The notes below the pieces were generated by a model that worked only from the letters and a program-made list of their open reading frames with translations, was not told the DNA's origin and did no database searches. A stretch of 64,000 nt of DNA, from NCBI GenBank assembly GCA_913778905.1, contig CAJYYA010000006.1, forward strand, positions 1-64,000, given 5' to 3'. Both the position numbers and the translations under genes were made by a program. This stretch comes from an uncultured Naasia sp. (GTDB taxonomy: Bacteria > Actinomycetota > Actinomycetes > Actinomycetales > Microbacteriaceae). This document shows, one piece after another, positions 56,208-63,588 of the stretch (positions are counted from its first letter, which is position 1; the number at the start of each line of letters is the position of its first letter).

Positions 56208-56229
56208 ATATTTAATATCAGCTAAATAT
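56208..56229. promoter_or_regulatory. Probable LysR operator
   Basis: Perfect inverted repeat ATATTTA - 8 nt - TAAATAT in the AT-rich divergent region, fitting the T-N11-A dyad of LysR sites. It sits just upstream of the LysR -10 box, so autoregulation is likely. Confidence 0.65.
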
Positions 56230-56326
56230 ATAGCTCAAAAGTATTCGCTTGATCTACATGCATGGGAGCGATTCACTGTTCACGACGCCGAATCCGGCGC
56301 CCCGATCCAGGTCAGAAAGGCCACCC

Positions 56327-56443
56327 GTGTTCTCGCTCATCGTCCTCGCCGCTTTCGGATCCCTCGCCGCCGTCGGAGCCGTCGCCACCGTCATGGTCAC
56401 CGGGCGTGACGGCTATCGCGCAGTTCCCACTCGCCGGGTCTGA
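56327..56443 (+). CDS. 38-residue single-pass membrane peptide
   Basis: Starts at GTG 56327 with AGAAAGG 7-8 nt upstream: VFSLIVLAAFGSLAAVGAVA..., one hydrophobic helix of about 24 residues, then RDGYRAVPTRRV. Short length, good Shine-Dalgarno, position opposite a LysR gene and a following hairpin support a real gene. No family recognised. It could be a small regulatory or membrane-partner peptide controlled by the regulator. Confidence 0.65.
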   Translation: MFSLIVLAAFGSLAAVGAVATVMVTGRDGYRAVPTRRV

Positions 56444-56460
56444 CGCGTACGGATCCTCTT

Positions 56461-56510
56461 CCGAGCCGGAGCTCGGCCGTCAAGGAGCGATGCCCTCGGG
56501 CGTCGCTTCT
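56461..56510 (+). terminator. Hairpins after the small membrane peptide
   Basis: CCGAGC/GCTCGG (56461-56476) and GAGCGATGCCC/GGGCGTCGCTTC (about 56485-56508), the latter followed by TTC. Probable terminator facing the end of the mrp gene. Confidence 0.65.
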
Positions 56511-56524
56511 TCCGTATCAGGGAG

Positions 56525-57670
56525 TCAGCTCGTGGACAGAGGAAGCCCGCGGCCGACGAGGCTCTGACTCCGCACGGTCAGACGGTCGGCGATCGAGCGG
56601 ATCGCGGCCGCCGCCGGGTCCTCGGTCTCGGACAGCACGATGGGGACTCCGAGATCGCCGCCCTGTCGGAGCGGGATGCTGAGGGGCACGGAGCCGAGAA
56701 GGGGCACCTCGGCGCCGATCACGCGGCTGAGTCGTTCCGCCGTGGCCGCACCCCCGCCGGATCCGAAGATCTCGAGGATCGACCCGTCCGGCTGCACCAT
56801 CCCGGCCATGTTCTCGATCACGCCGATGACCCGCTGGCCCGTCTGCCCGGCCACCGAACCGGATCGCTCCGCCACCTCGGCGGCCGCCGCCTGCGGCGTC
56901 GTGACCACGAGGACTTCCGCGTTGGGCAGCAGCTGGCCCATCGAGATCGCCACGTCGCCCGTGCCGGGCGGCATGTCGATCAGCAGGACGTCGAGATCTC
57001 CGAAGAAGACGTCCGTCACGAATTGCGCGATGGTCCGATGCAGCATCGGCCCGCGCCAGGCGACGGCCTGCCCGCGTTGAGCCGGCGGAAGGAACATCCC
57101 GATCGAGATCGTCTTCACACCGTGCGCGACCGGCGGCAGCATGAGCTCACCGACCTTGGTCGGCACCGAGTCGGCGCCGATGCCGAGGATGCCCGGGATC
57201 GAGAACCCGTGCACGTCGGCGTCGATCAGACCGACCGCCAGCCCCCGGGAGGCGAGGGCGACCGCCAGATTCGCGGTCAGCGTCGACTTCCCTACGCCGC
57301 CCTTACCGCTCGTCACGGCGATCACCCGGGTCAGCGAATCCGGTCCGAAGCGCGAACCGCGCGGACGGTTGCCGCGCAAGCGGGTGGTCAGCGCCGTCCG
57401 CTCGGCCGGCGTCATGACCGTCACGTCGACGTGTGCGGCACCGACCCCGTCGACGGAGGCGATCGCGGTGCGCACGTCGGACTCGATCCGGTCGGCCGCA
57501 GGGCAGCCCACGATGGTCAGCCGGATCTGGACGTGCGCGTCACCGTCGTCGCCCACGGAGACGTCGCCCACCATCCCCAGGTCGGTGATCGGTTGGCGCA
57601 GCTCCGGATCGATGACCTGGGTGAGACTGGCGTGGATGCGCTCGACCAGCGGCGACCCCGTCGTGGTCAC
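56525..57670 (-). CDS. Mrp/NBP35-type Fe-S cluster carrier ATPase
   Basis: 381 residues from GTG 57670 (GTGA overlap). N-terminal MIP18/DUF59 domain (PITDLGMVGDVSVG), then a deviant Walker A SGKGGVGKST near residue 121, LIDADVHGFSIPG, and DMPPGTGDVAISMGQ. The usual C-terminal CxxC of Mrp is absent here (the sequence ends without paired cysteines), as in many actinobacterial members. Thought to carry Fe-S clusters. Last gene of the three-gene leftward operon. Confidence 0.9.
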   Translation of the reverse strand: MTTTGSPLVERIHASLTQVIDPELRQPITDLGMVGDVSVGDDGDAHVQIRLTIVGCPAADRIESDVRTAIASVDGVGAAHVDVTVMTPAERTALTTRLRGNRPRGSRFGPDSLTRVIAVTSGKGGVGKSTLTANLAVALASRGLAVGLIDADVHGFSIPGILGIGADSVPTKVGELMLPPVAHGVKTISIGMFLPPAQRGQAVAWRGPMLHRTIAQFVTDVFFGDLDVLLIDMPPGTGDVAISMGQLLPNAEVLVVTTPQAAAAEVAERSGSVAGQTGQRVIGVIENMAGMVQPDGSILEIFGSGGGAATAERLSRVIGAEVPLLGSVPLSIPLRQGGDLGVPIVLSETEDPAAAAIRSIADRLTVRSQSLVGRGLPLSTS

Positions 57671-58236
57671 GACTGCGCCCGTCGAGCCTCGTCGAGAGCG
57701 ACGCGGTCCGAGGCGGCACCCGCCGCGCTCACCTCGTCGCGTTTCTCGAGTTCCTCGAGCAGCGAGCGGAGCTCCGCGCGGATGAAGTCCTTCGACGCCA
57801 TGTCGCGGACGAGAAGGCGCAGGGCGACCACCTCGCGGGCGAGGTACTCGGTGTCCGCCAGGTTCCGCTCCGCGCGCTGGCGGTCCTGCTCGATCTGCAC
57901 ACGATCGCGGTCGTCTTGGCGGTTCTGAGCCAGAAGGATCAGCGGGGCCGCATAGGAGGCCTGCAACGACAGCACCAGGGTCAGCGCGGTGAAGCCCAGC
58001 GCTGCACTGTCGAAGCGCCACTCCTCCGGGGCCACGGAGTTGAACGCCATCCAGGCGACGCAGAACAGGGTGAGGAAGGCGAGGAACGCCGGGGTTCCCA
58101 TCGCCCGTGCGACGAATTCGGTGAACCGCCCGAAGCGGTCGCGGCTGACGCGCTGCGACCGGCGGGGGAGCACGGACGCGCGAAGGCCTTTGGGGGAGTC
58201 GAGCCGAGACTCGCGGGTGTTCTCAACTCGTGCCAT
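57667..58236 (-). CDS. DUF1003 membrane protein
   Basis: 189 residues from ATG 58236. Two membrane helices (FLAFLTLFCVAWMAFNS and FTALTLVLSLQASYAAPLIL) followed by QNRQDDRDRVQIEQDRQRAE, the DUF1003 hallmark, and a coiled-coil-like C-terminus. Function unknown; in actinobacteria it commonly sits beside an MgtE_N-CBS gene, as here, overlapping it by 14 bp. Confidence 0.92.
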   Translation of the reverse strand: MARVENTRESRLDSPKGLRASVLPRRSQRVSRDRFGRFTEFVARAMGTPAFLAFLTLFCVAWMAFNSVAPEEWRFDSAALGFTALTLVLSLQASYAAPLILLAQNRQDDRDRVQIEQDRQRAERNLADTEYLAREVVALRLLVRDMASKDFIRAELRSLLEELEKRDEVSAAGAASDRVALDEARRAQS

Positions 58237-59539
58237 CGTCAGCCCTCCTCGTCAGAACAGTCGGTGTGCGCCTCGCCGCCGCGGCGCGTGATCGGACGAT
58301 CCGCGATGATCGGCCACCGCGCCAGTCGTCGGGCAGCAGATGGTCGAGGACGTCGTCGATCGTAACTACGCCCAGCAGGCGGTTCGAGGCATCGACGACG
58401 GGGACGCTCACGAGGTTGTAGCTCGCGAGGATACGCGTCACCTCCGACGCCGGCGCGTCCACCCGCACGGGGTCGAGGCTCTGGTCGACGAGGGTCCCGA
58501 GGCGCTCGTGCGGCGGGTAGCGCAGCATGCGCTGGAAGTGCACCATCCCGAGGAACCGACCCGTGGGCGGCTCGTACGGCGGAAGGGTCACGCACACCGC
58601 GGCACCCAGCGCGGGCGCGAGTTCGTGTCGGCGGATGAGCGCAAGGCCCTCCGCGACGGTCGCGTCGGCCGACAGGATGATCGGCTCGGGCGTCATGAGA
58701 CCACCCGCCGTGTCAGGGGCGTACTCGAGCAGACGACGCACGTCGTCCGCTTCCTCCGGCTGCATCAGGTCGAGCAGGGTCTCGCCTCGCTCCTCCGGCA
58801 GCTGAGCGATGAGGTCAGCCGCGTCGTCGGGCTGCATGGCGTCGAGGACGTCCGCTGCGCGCTCGTCCCCGAGACGTGCCAGAATCCTGACCTGCTCGGT
58901 CTCGGGCATCTCCTCGAGGACGTCGGCGAGGCGCTCGTCGGGGAGCTCGCTCGCGACCTCCTGCATGCGCTTGTCGGGCAGGTCGAGCAGCGTATTGGCG
59001 AGGTCGGCCGGCTTGAGGTCGGAGAAGGACGCGATCAGCTGGGCTGCCGATTGCGGGTCGCCCTGCGTCTGTCGCTCCCGCACGTCGTTCCAGGCGACGA
59101 ACGCCGTGGGACCCTTCGCGAAGGGCCCGCCGCCGAGCTTCGGCTTGCGCACGAAGAGCTGCGCGACCTCCCACTCGCCGGGGCCGATCTCCTCGATCGC
59201 GACGTCCTCGATCGTGGCCTCGCCGCCACCGTCGGCCAGGACGACCTTGCGGCCGAGCATCTCGGCGATGATCCGCGTCTCGCTCGTGCGCTGTTCGAAT
59301 CGACGCACGTTGATGAGGCCTGTCGAGATGATCTGGCCGGAGGTGATGCTCGTGATGCGGCCGATCGAGAGGAAAACGCGTTTCTTCCCGGGGATCTCGA
59401 GGACGAGACCGACGACCTGGGGGGATTCCGTGTTGCGATACACGACCACGAGATCCCGGACCTTGCCGAGCCGGTCACCGAGCGGGTCGAAGACGGTGCG
59501 ACCCACCAGCCTTGCGACGAAGATCCTCACGGCACTCAT
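58223..59539 (-). CDS. PRC-barrel / MgtE_N / CBS protein without channel domain
   Basis: 438 residues from ATG 59539. Order: PRC-barrel-like N-terminus (GRTVFDPLGDRLGKVRDLVV), MgtE_N superhelix (LANTLLDLPDKRMQEVASEL, repeated Asp-Asp-Ala-Ala-Asp units), and two CBS domains (GLMTPEPIILSADATVAEGL, VVDASNRLLGVVTIDDVLDH). The five-helix Mg2+ channel of true MgtE is missing. It therefore resembles a Mg2+ or nucleotide sensor rather than a transporter. First gene of the operon, with a leaderless promoter. Confidence 0.92.
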   Translation of the reverse strand: MSAVRIFVARLVGRTVFDPLGDRLGKVRDLVVVYRNTESPQVVGLVLEIPGKKRVFLSIGRITSITSGQIISTGLINVRRFEQRTSETRIIAEMLGRKVVLADGGGEATIEDVAIEEIGPGEWEVAQLFVRKPKLGGGPFAKGPTAFVAWNDVRERQTQGDPQSAAQLIASFSDLKPADLANTLLDLPDKRMQEVASELPDERLADVLEEMPETEQVRILARLGDERAADVLDAMQPDDAADLIAQLPEERGETLLDLMQPEEADDVRRLLEYAPDTAGGLMTPEPIILSADATVAEGLALIRRHELAPALGAAVCVTLPPYEPPTGRFLGMVHFQRMLRYPPHERLGTLVDQSLDPVRVDAPASEVTRILASYNLVSVPVVDASNRLLGVVTIDDVLDHLLPDDWRGGRSSRIVRSRAAAARRTPTVLTRRADDGTS

Positions 59540-59545
59540 GCGTCG

Positions 59546-59551
59546 AATCTA
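59546..59551 (-). promoter_or_regulatory. Leaderless -10 box of the MgtE_N-CBS operon
   Basis: TAGATT on the minus strand, 6 nt before ATG 59539. Confidence 0.65.
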
Positions 59552-59662
59552 CCGCCGCGACCTCCGACGACACGCCCCGAAGAGGGGTGGCGCCCCATGA
59601 CCGATGTATGAACGCTCAGGGCGCGCTGTACGTTCTTCCCGCATTCTCTCCACCCCGGCGGG

Positions 59663-59668
59663 CACAAT
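59663..59668 (+). promoter_or_regulatory. Leaderless -10 box of the stress protein gene
   Basis: CACAAT, 6-nt gap, ATG 59675; first base deviates from the usual T. Confidence 0.5.
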
Positions 59669-59674
59669 GTGGGC

Positions 59675-60175
59675 ATGTCGGATACGTCTTCTCGCCTGAA
59701 CGCTCGCCGTGCGCTGATGCCCACCCTGCCCAAGGGGGAGGTCGTGGCCAGCTACGAGACGTACTTCGATGCGCAGCAGGCGGTGGACCGGCTGGTGAAA
59801 GCGGACTTCCCCGTCGAAGACGTCTCGATCGTCGGCAACGACATGAAGAGCGTCGAACGGGTCACCGGGAAGCTGACCTGGGGGCGCGCGGCCGGGGCCG
59901 GAGCGCTGTCGGGTCTGTGGCTCGGAGTGTTCCTCGGAGTCGTCCTGCTGCTGTTCTCGCCCGACAACCCGAACCTGCTCTCGGTCGCGGCGGGCGCGGC
60001 GATGCTGGGGGCTGCGTTCGGGATGCTCTTCGCGATCGCGAGCTACGCGTTCACGCGACGGATCCGTGATTACACGTCGACCCAGGCTGTCATCGCCACC
60101 AGCTACACGCTCGTCGTCAAGTCCGAGAGCTCGTCGCGGGCGGCCAACATCCTGGGCACCGCCCCGCAGCTGTAG
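59675..60175 (+). CDS. General stress protein 17M-like membrane protein
   Basis: 166 residues from ATG 59675. N-terminal domain GEVVASYETYFDAQQAVDRL and DFPVEDVSIVGNDMKSVERV fits the 17M/ytfJ-like stress family; two membrane helices follow (SGLWLGVFLGVVLLLFS, AGAAMLGAAFGMLFAIAS), and a C-terminal beta segment. Function unknown; the first domain is ferredoxin-like. Convergent with the GIY-YIG gene across the largest repeat array. Confidence 0.82.
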   Translation: MSDTSSRLNARRALMPTLPKGEVVASYETYFDAQQAVDRLVKADFPVEDVSIVGNDMKSVERVTGKLTWGRAAGAGALSGLWLGVFLGVVLLLFSPDNPNLLSVAAGAAMLGAAFGMLFAIASYAFTRRIRDYTSTQAVIATSYTLVVKSESSSRAANILGTAPQL

Positions 60176-60200
60176 GAGCGGCGGATCGGCTCTGCCGGTG

Positions 60201-60641
60201 AGCTCTAGGTACGGCCCGGCGGCCTACTCGACGTCCGGCGTTCGGAGGTCGAGTAGCGGAGCGTACCGAGACCGGCCGAGTAGCGGAGCGTATCGAGGCC
60301 CCAGCCCGGCGTGAGCGCGAGGGATCGGCTGCGCCGATGCTGCACTGTCTGCTCTCGGTACGCCTTCGGCTACTCGAGCCGTCTCGGTACGGCCTGGCGG
60401 CCTACTCGACGTCCGAAACCCACGGAGGTCGAGTAGCGAAGCGTATCGAGGCCCTGCCTCGGAGTGCGCATGAGGTATCGGCTTCGCCGATGCTCTTCTG
60501 TCTGCTCTCGATACGTCGCTGCGCTCCTACTCGAGCCGTCTCGGTACGGCCTGGCGGCCTACTCGAGCCGTCTCGGTACGGCCTGGCGGCCTACTCGACG
60601 TCCGGGTTTCCGGAGGTCGAGTAGCGGAGCGTATCGAGGCC
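60201..60641. repeat. Family B repeat array 3 (largest)
   Basis: At least five blocks: forward CTACTCGACGTCCG near 60226-60239; inverted GGTCGAGTAGCGGAGCGTAC and AGTAGCGGAGCGTATCGAGG (60247-60300); forward CTCTCGGTACGCC ... CTACTCGACGTCC (60352-60416); inverted 60424-60462; forward 60502-60605 with the block GAGCCGTCTCGGTACGGCCT twice; inverted 60613-60641 and beyond. A larger unit including ATCGGCTGCGCCGATGCT is itself duplicated (60322-60362 and 60476-60515). It fills the gap between two convergent genes. Confidence 0.9.
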
Positions 60642-60941
60642 CTAGCCCGGGTTTCGTCGCTTCCCGAAGTTCTTCTTCGACGCCGCTCGGAGCGCGTCGA
60701 GATCCCCGTCGATCAGCGCCTGGCGCTTCGCGCGGCTCCACTTCTGCAGATGCTTCTCGCGGTTGAAGGCGTCGCGCACGGAGTCGTACTCCTCGCTGTA
60801 GACGAGGCGGACCGGGAGGCGGGTGCGGGTGTAGACCGCGCCGTCGCCGGCGTTGTGCTGGCCGAGGCGGAGGTCGAGATCTGTCGTGCTGCCGATGTAG
60901 TACGTGCCGTCGACGCATTCGAGGATGTAGGTCCAAGCCAT
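60642..60941 (-). CDS. GIY-YIG nuclease (YhbQ/UPF0213-like)
   Basis: 99 residues from ATG 60941. Single GIY-YIG domain: WTYILECVDGTYYIGSTTDL with both Tyr motifs, the catalytic Arg in LDLRLGQHN, and YSEEYDSVRDAFNREKHLQKW containing the metal-binding Glu of AFNREKH. Stand-alone proteins of this type have uncertain roles. Its C-terminus KRRNPG and TAG stop directly touch the last unit of a family B array. Confidence 0.9.
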   Translation of the reverse strand: MAWTYILECVDGTYYIGSTTDLDLRLGQHNAGDGAVYTRTRLPVRLVYSEEYDSVRDAFNREKHLQKWSRAKRQALIDGDLDALRAASKKNFGKRRNPG

Positions 60942-61040
60942 GAATGCACACTGGCGGGGAAATGAGACTTCCCGCGGGGATTCGAGACCATCGGTGGAAG
61001 AGTCCGCCTCGTCGTCGGCGAAGGAGGAGACGGGATTCGC

Positions 61041-61637
61041 TCAGTCGTCGCGGGGGCGGGTGCTCAGGGGGAGCGCGAGCCACAGGCCCGCGAGGACGAT
61101 CGCCGAGACGATGCCGGTGACGATGCCGGCCGTGCGGCCCAGCACGACGTCGAAGATGAGGAGCGCGACACCCGAGATCAGCAGTCCCACGCAGATCAGG
61201 GTGAGGTTGAGGAGGCGGCTGGCCCCTTCGACCAGCTGCTTCTTCGCTCGACGCCGGAACAGGCCTCGATGCAGACTCACCGGCGCGAGTCCGAGCGCGG
61301 TGCTCAGCACCGCCAGCCCGACGAGAGCGAGATAAACGTCCATCTGGAAGGCGTCCAGGTCCGCGAACCGCGGCTGGAATGCCAGGGTGAGCAGGAACCC
61401 GGTCAGGATCTGCGTTCCCGTCTGCGTCACCCGGAGCTCCTGCAGGAGCTCGGCCCAGTTGCGGTCGAGTCGTTCCGTCTCGGTTTCGCGGCGCCCGTCC
61501 GTCGGGTCCGCATCGAGGTGATCGGAGCGGGCTTCTCGGGGGGCGTGCTCGCCGGTGACGCCTGCCGGAACCGAACCCGTCTGCTCGACCGCGCCGGAAC
61601 GGGAGTTCGGATCACGGGACGGAGGCGCGTCGGTCAT
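61041..61637 (-). CDS. DUF6328 membrane protein
   Basis: 198 residues from ATG 61637. A polar N-terminus of about 60 residues, then LLQELRVTQTGTQILTGFLLT (the recognisable family block), four membrane helices and a basic RRRAKKQLVEGA loop. Function unknown. Shares a 23-bp divergent promoter region with the FAD oxidase gene. Confidence 0.82.
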   Translation of the reverse strand: MTDAPPSRDPNSRSGAVEQTGSVPAGVTGEHAPREARSDHLDADPTDGRRETETERLDRNWAELLQELRVTQTGTQILTGFLLTLAFQPRFADLDAFQMDVYLALVGLAVLSTALGLAPVSLHRGLFRRRAKKQLVEGASRLLNLTLICVGLLISGVALLIFDVVLGRTAGIVTGIVSAIVLAGLWLALPLSTRPRDD

Positions 61638-61643
61638 GGGCCG

Positions 61644-61653
61644 ATCGTAGAGT
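61644..61653. promoter_or_regulatory. Overlapping divergent leaderless -10 boxes
   Basis: Minus strand TACGAT occupies 61644-61649, 6 nt before ATG 61637. Plus strand TAGAGT occupies 61648-61653, 7 nt before GTG 61661. The two boxes share two base pairs; start codons are only 23 bp apart. Confidence 0.68.
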
Positions 61654-61660
61654 GGGCCGG

Positions 61661-63052
61661 GTGAGCGACGTCCTCGAACTCCTGCGGTCCCGGCTGGGAG
61701 CCGCGGTCATCACCGACGACGCGGCTCTCGACGCCGCGCGCGCCGACAAGAGCGGCCACCGATCCTCGGGCCGGCCCGTCGCCGTCGTCGAGCCGACGAC
61801 GATCGAGCAGGTCCAGATCCTGATGCGCACCGCGTCCGAGACGGGCACACCCGTCGTGCCCCGCGGCGCCGGCACCGGGCTCGCCGGCGGCGCCATCGGA
61901 GCCCCCGGCGAGATCGTCCTCGCCATGCATCGCATGAACCGCATCCTCGAGATCTCGCCCGCCGACGAGCTCGCCGTGGTCGAGCCGGGCATCTTGAACG
62001 GCGACCTGAACGCGGTGCTCGCCGAGCAGGGGCTCTGGTGGGTGCCGGATCCCGCGAGCAAAGCCATCTCCAGCGTCGGAGGGAACATCGCCACCAACGC
62101 GGGCGGGATCCTCTGCGCGAAGTACGGCGTGACCCGCGAAGCGGTGCTGGGTCTCGCGGTCGTCCTCGCCGACGGCACGCTCATGCGCACGGGGCACCGC
62201 ACCGTCAAGGGCGTCACCGGCTACGACACGACCGCCCTTCTGATCGGATCGGAGGGCACGCTGGGGGTCATCGTCGAGGCGACGCTCAAGCTGCGGCCCC
62301 TGCCGACCGGCGAGGTCGCCACCATCGGGGCCTACTTCCCGGACGTCGTCTCCGCGGCTGCCGCGTCGGCCGCCATCACCGCGTCCGGCATCCGGCCGTC
62401 AGCCCTCGAACTCCTCGACGCGCTCACCCTCCGACTCATCGATGGCCTGCTCGGCGGGTCCGCCGGGTACGTCCCACTGGCCGGTCGCGGCGGCGCCTAC
62501 CTGCTCGTCCAGACCGACGGCTCGACCGCCCTCGATGAGGCGGAGCGGGTCATGTCGGTTCTCGCCGACCACGGCGCCGATGCTGAGATCACCACGGATC
62601 CGACGGAAGGCGAGCGCCTGCTGCAGGTCCGCCGAAGCGCGCACCCCGCATTCGAGACGGCAGGCGAGGTGCTCATCGAAGACGTCTCGGTGCCGCGCTC
62701 AAGCCTCCCCGAGATGTTCGCGGCCATCGAGCGCATCTCGGCGGATACCGGGATCCAGATCCCGGTCATCGCCCACGCGGGCGACGGAAACCTTCACCCC
62801 AACCTGATCGTGCCGCCTCACCTCGCACGGCCCGACGGTGAGATCCCCGAGGTGGTCTGGGACGCGGCCGACCGGCTCTTCCACGAGGCGATGCGGCTCG
62901 GTGGCACGCTGACCGGCGAGCACGGTGTCGGGCTCCTCAAACGGCGCTGGCTGGCCGACGAGCTGGGGGAGTCAGGGTACGAGCTGCAGAAGCGGATCAA
63001 GGCTGTGTTCGACCCCGCGGGGATTCTCAACCCCGGCAAGCTGTTCGCGTGA
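61661..63052 (+). CDS. FAD-binding oxidase (GlcD/D-lactate dehydrogenase-like)
   Basis: 463 residues from GTG 61661. VAO/GlcD flavoprotein: PVVPRGAGTGLAGGAIGAPG (FAD pyrophosphate site), VGGNIATNAGGILCAKYGVT, KGVTGYDTTALLIGSEGTLG, and C-terminal VIAHAGDGNLHPNLI and LTGEHGVGLLKRRW with active-site histidines. Oxidises a 2-hydroxyacid such as glycolate or D-lactate; substrate not settled. No glcE/glcF partners nearby. Confidence 0.93.
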   Translation: MSDVLELLRSRLGAAVITDDAALDAARADKSGHRSSGRPVAVVEPTTIEQVQILMRTASETGTPVVPRGAGTGLAGGAIGAPGEIVLAMHRMNRILEISPADELAVVEPGILNGDLNAVLAEQGLWWVPDPASKAISSVGGNIATNAGGILCAKYGVTREAVLGLAVVLADGTLMRTGHRTVKGVTGYDTTALLIGSEGTLGVIVEATLKLRPLPTGEVATIGAYFPDVVSAAAASAAITASGIRPSALELLDALTLRLIDGLLGGSAGYVPLAGRGGAYLLVQTDGSTALDEAERVMSVLADHGADAEITTDPTEGERLLQVRRSAHPAFETAGEVLIEDVSVPRSSLPEMFAAIERISADTGIQIPVIAHAGDGNLHPNLIVPPHLARPDGEIPEVVWDAADRLFHEAMRLGGTLTGEHGVGLLKRRWLADELGESGYELQKRIKAVFDPAGILNPGKLFA

Positions 63053-63073
63053 CCGACGGGCCTCCCCGCCGGC

Positions 63074-63385
63074 TCACTCGCTGCGGGAGCCGACTCTCCA
63101 TCGAAGCCACGACACGGCGTGGAACAGCGTCGGATGGCTGCCGTCGAACGTGATCGTCTCGCCGAGGCCGACGCGTCGCACGCACACGAACTCCGATTGG
63201 CCATCGTCGAGGAGTCGCTGGTGCACCTCACCGATGGGACGCGTCGCGGTGGGGGGCTGCACGACCCAGACACCCTCGCCGGCTTCGCGTGCGAACGGGT
63301 GGTACTGGCGGGTCTGGTCGTAGTAGACCGTCGAGATGCGGGGGACTTCGGGATCGTCGTCGATCCGGGTGACGCTCATCGTCAT
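63074..63385 (-). CDS. Small protein of unknown function
   Basis: 103 residues from ATG 63385; AAGGAG lies 8 nt upstream and decides the start. Soluble, with STVYYDQTRQYHPFAREAGE and VRRVGLGETITFDGSHPTLF. No family recognised. Mixed alpha/beta composition with no membrane segment. The good ribosome binding site and balanced amino acid content argue that it is real. Confidence 0.7.
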   Translation of the reverse strand: MTMSVTRIDDDPEVPRISTVYYDQTRQYHPFAREAGEGVWVVQPPTATRPIGEVHQRLLDDGQSEFVCVRRVGLGETITFDGSHPTLFHAVSWLRWRVGSRSE

Positions 63386-63588
63386 GGTTGTGCTCCTTAC
63401 AGGACTTCCGCGACGCGTCGTGAGTTGAGCCGCTGGAACCAGACGCTAGAGCCCCACGCAGGGGGCGCACGGATCGTGCGGTGCCTTGCGAGACGTTCGG
63501 TAGGTGACTCCCAGCCTCAGCCGCGCTTCTCGCGGCCGGCCGTTCCGCAACCCCGCGACCGTTCAGGAGCAGGTGTTCCGCTGGATGC

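Noticed and set aside
60201-60641. Coding frames across the family B array
   Set aside because: All frames translate the same repeated words and have no ribosome binding sites; the region is repeat.
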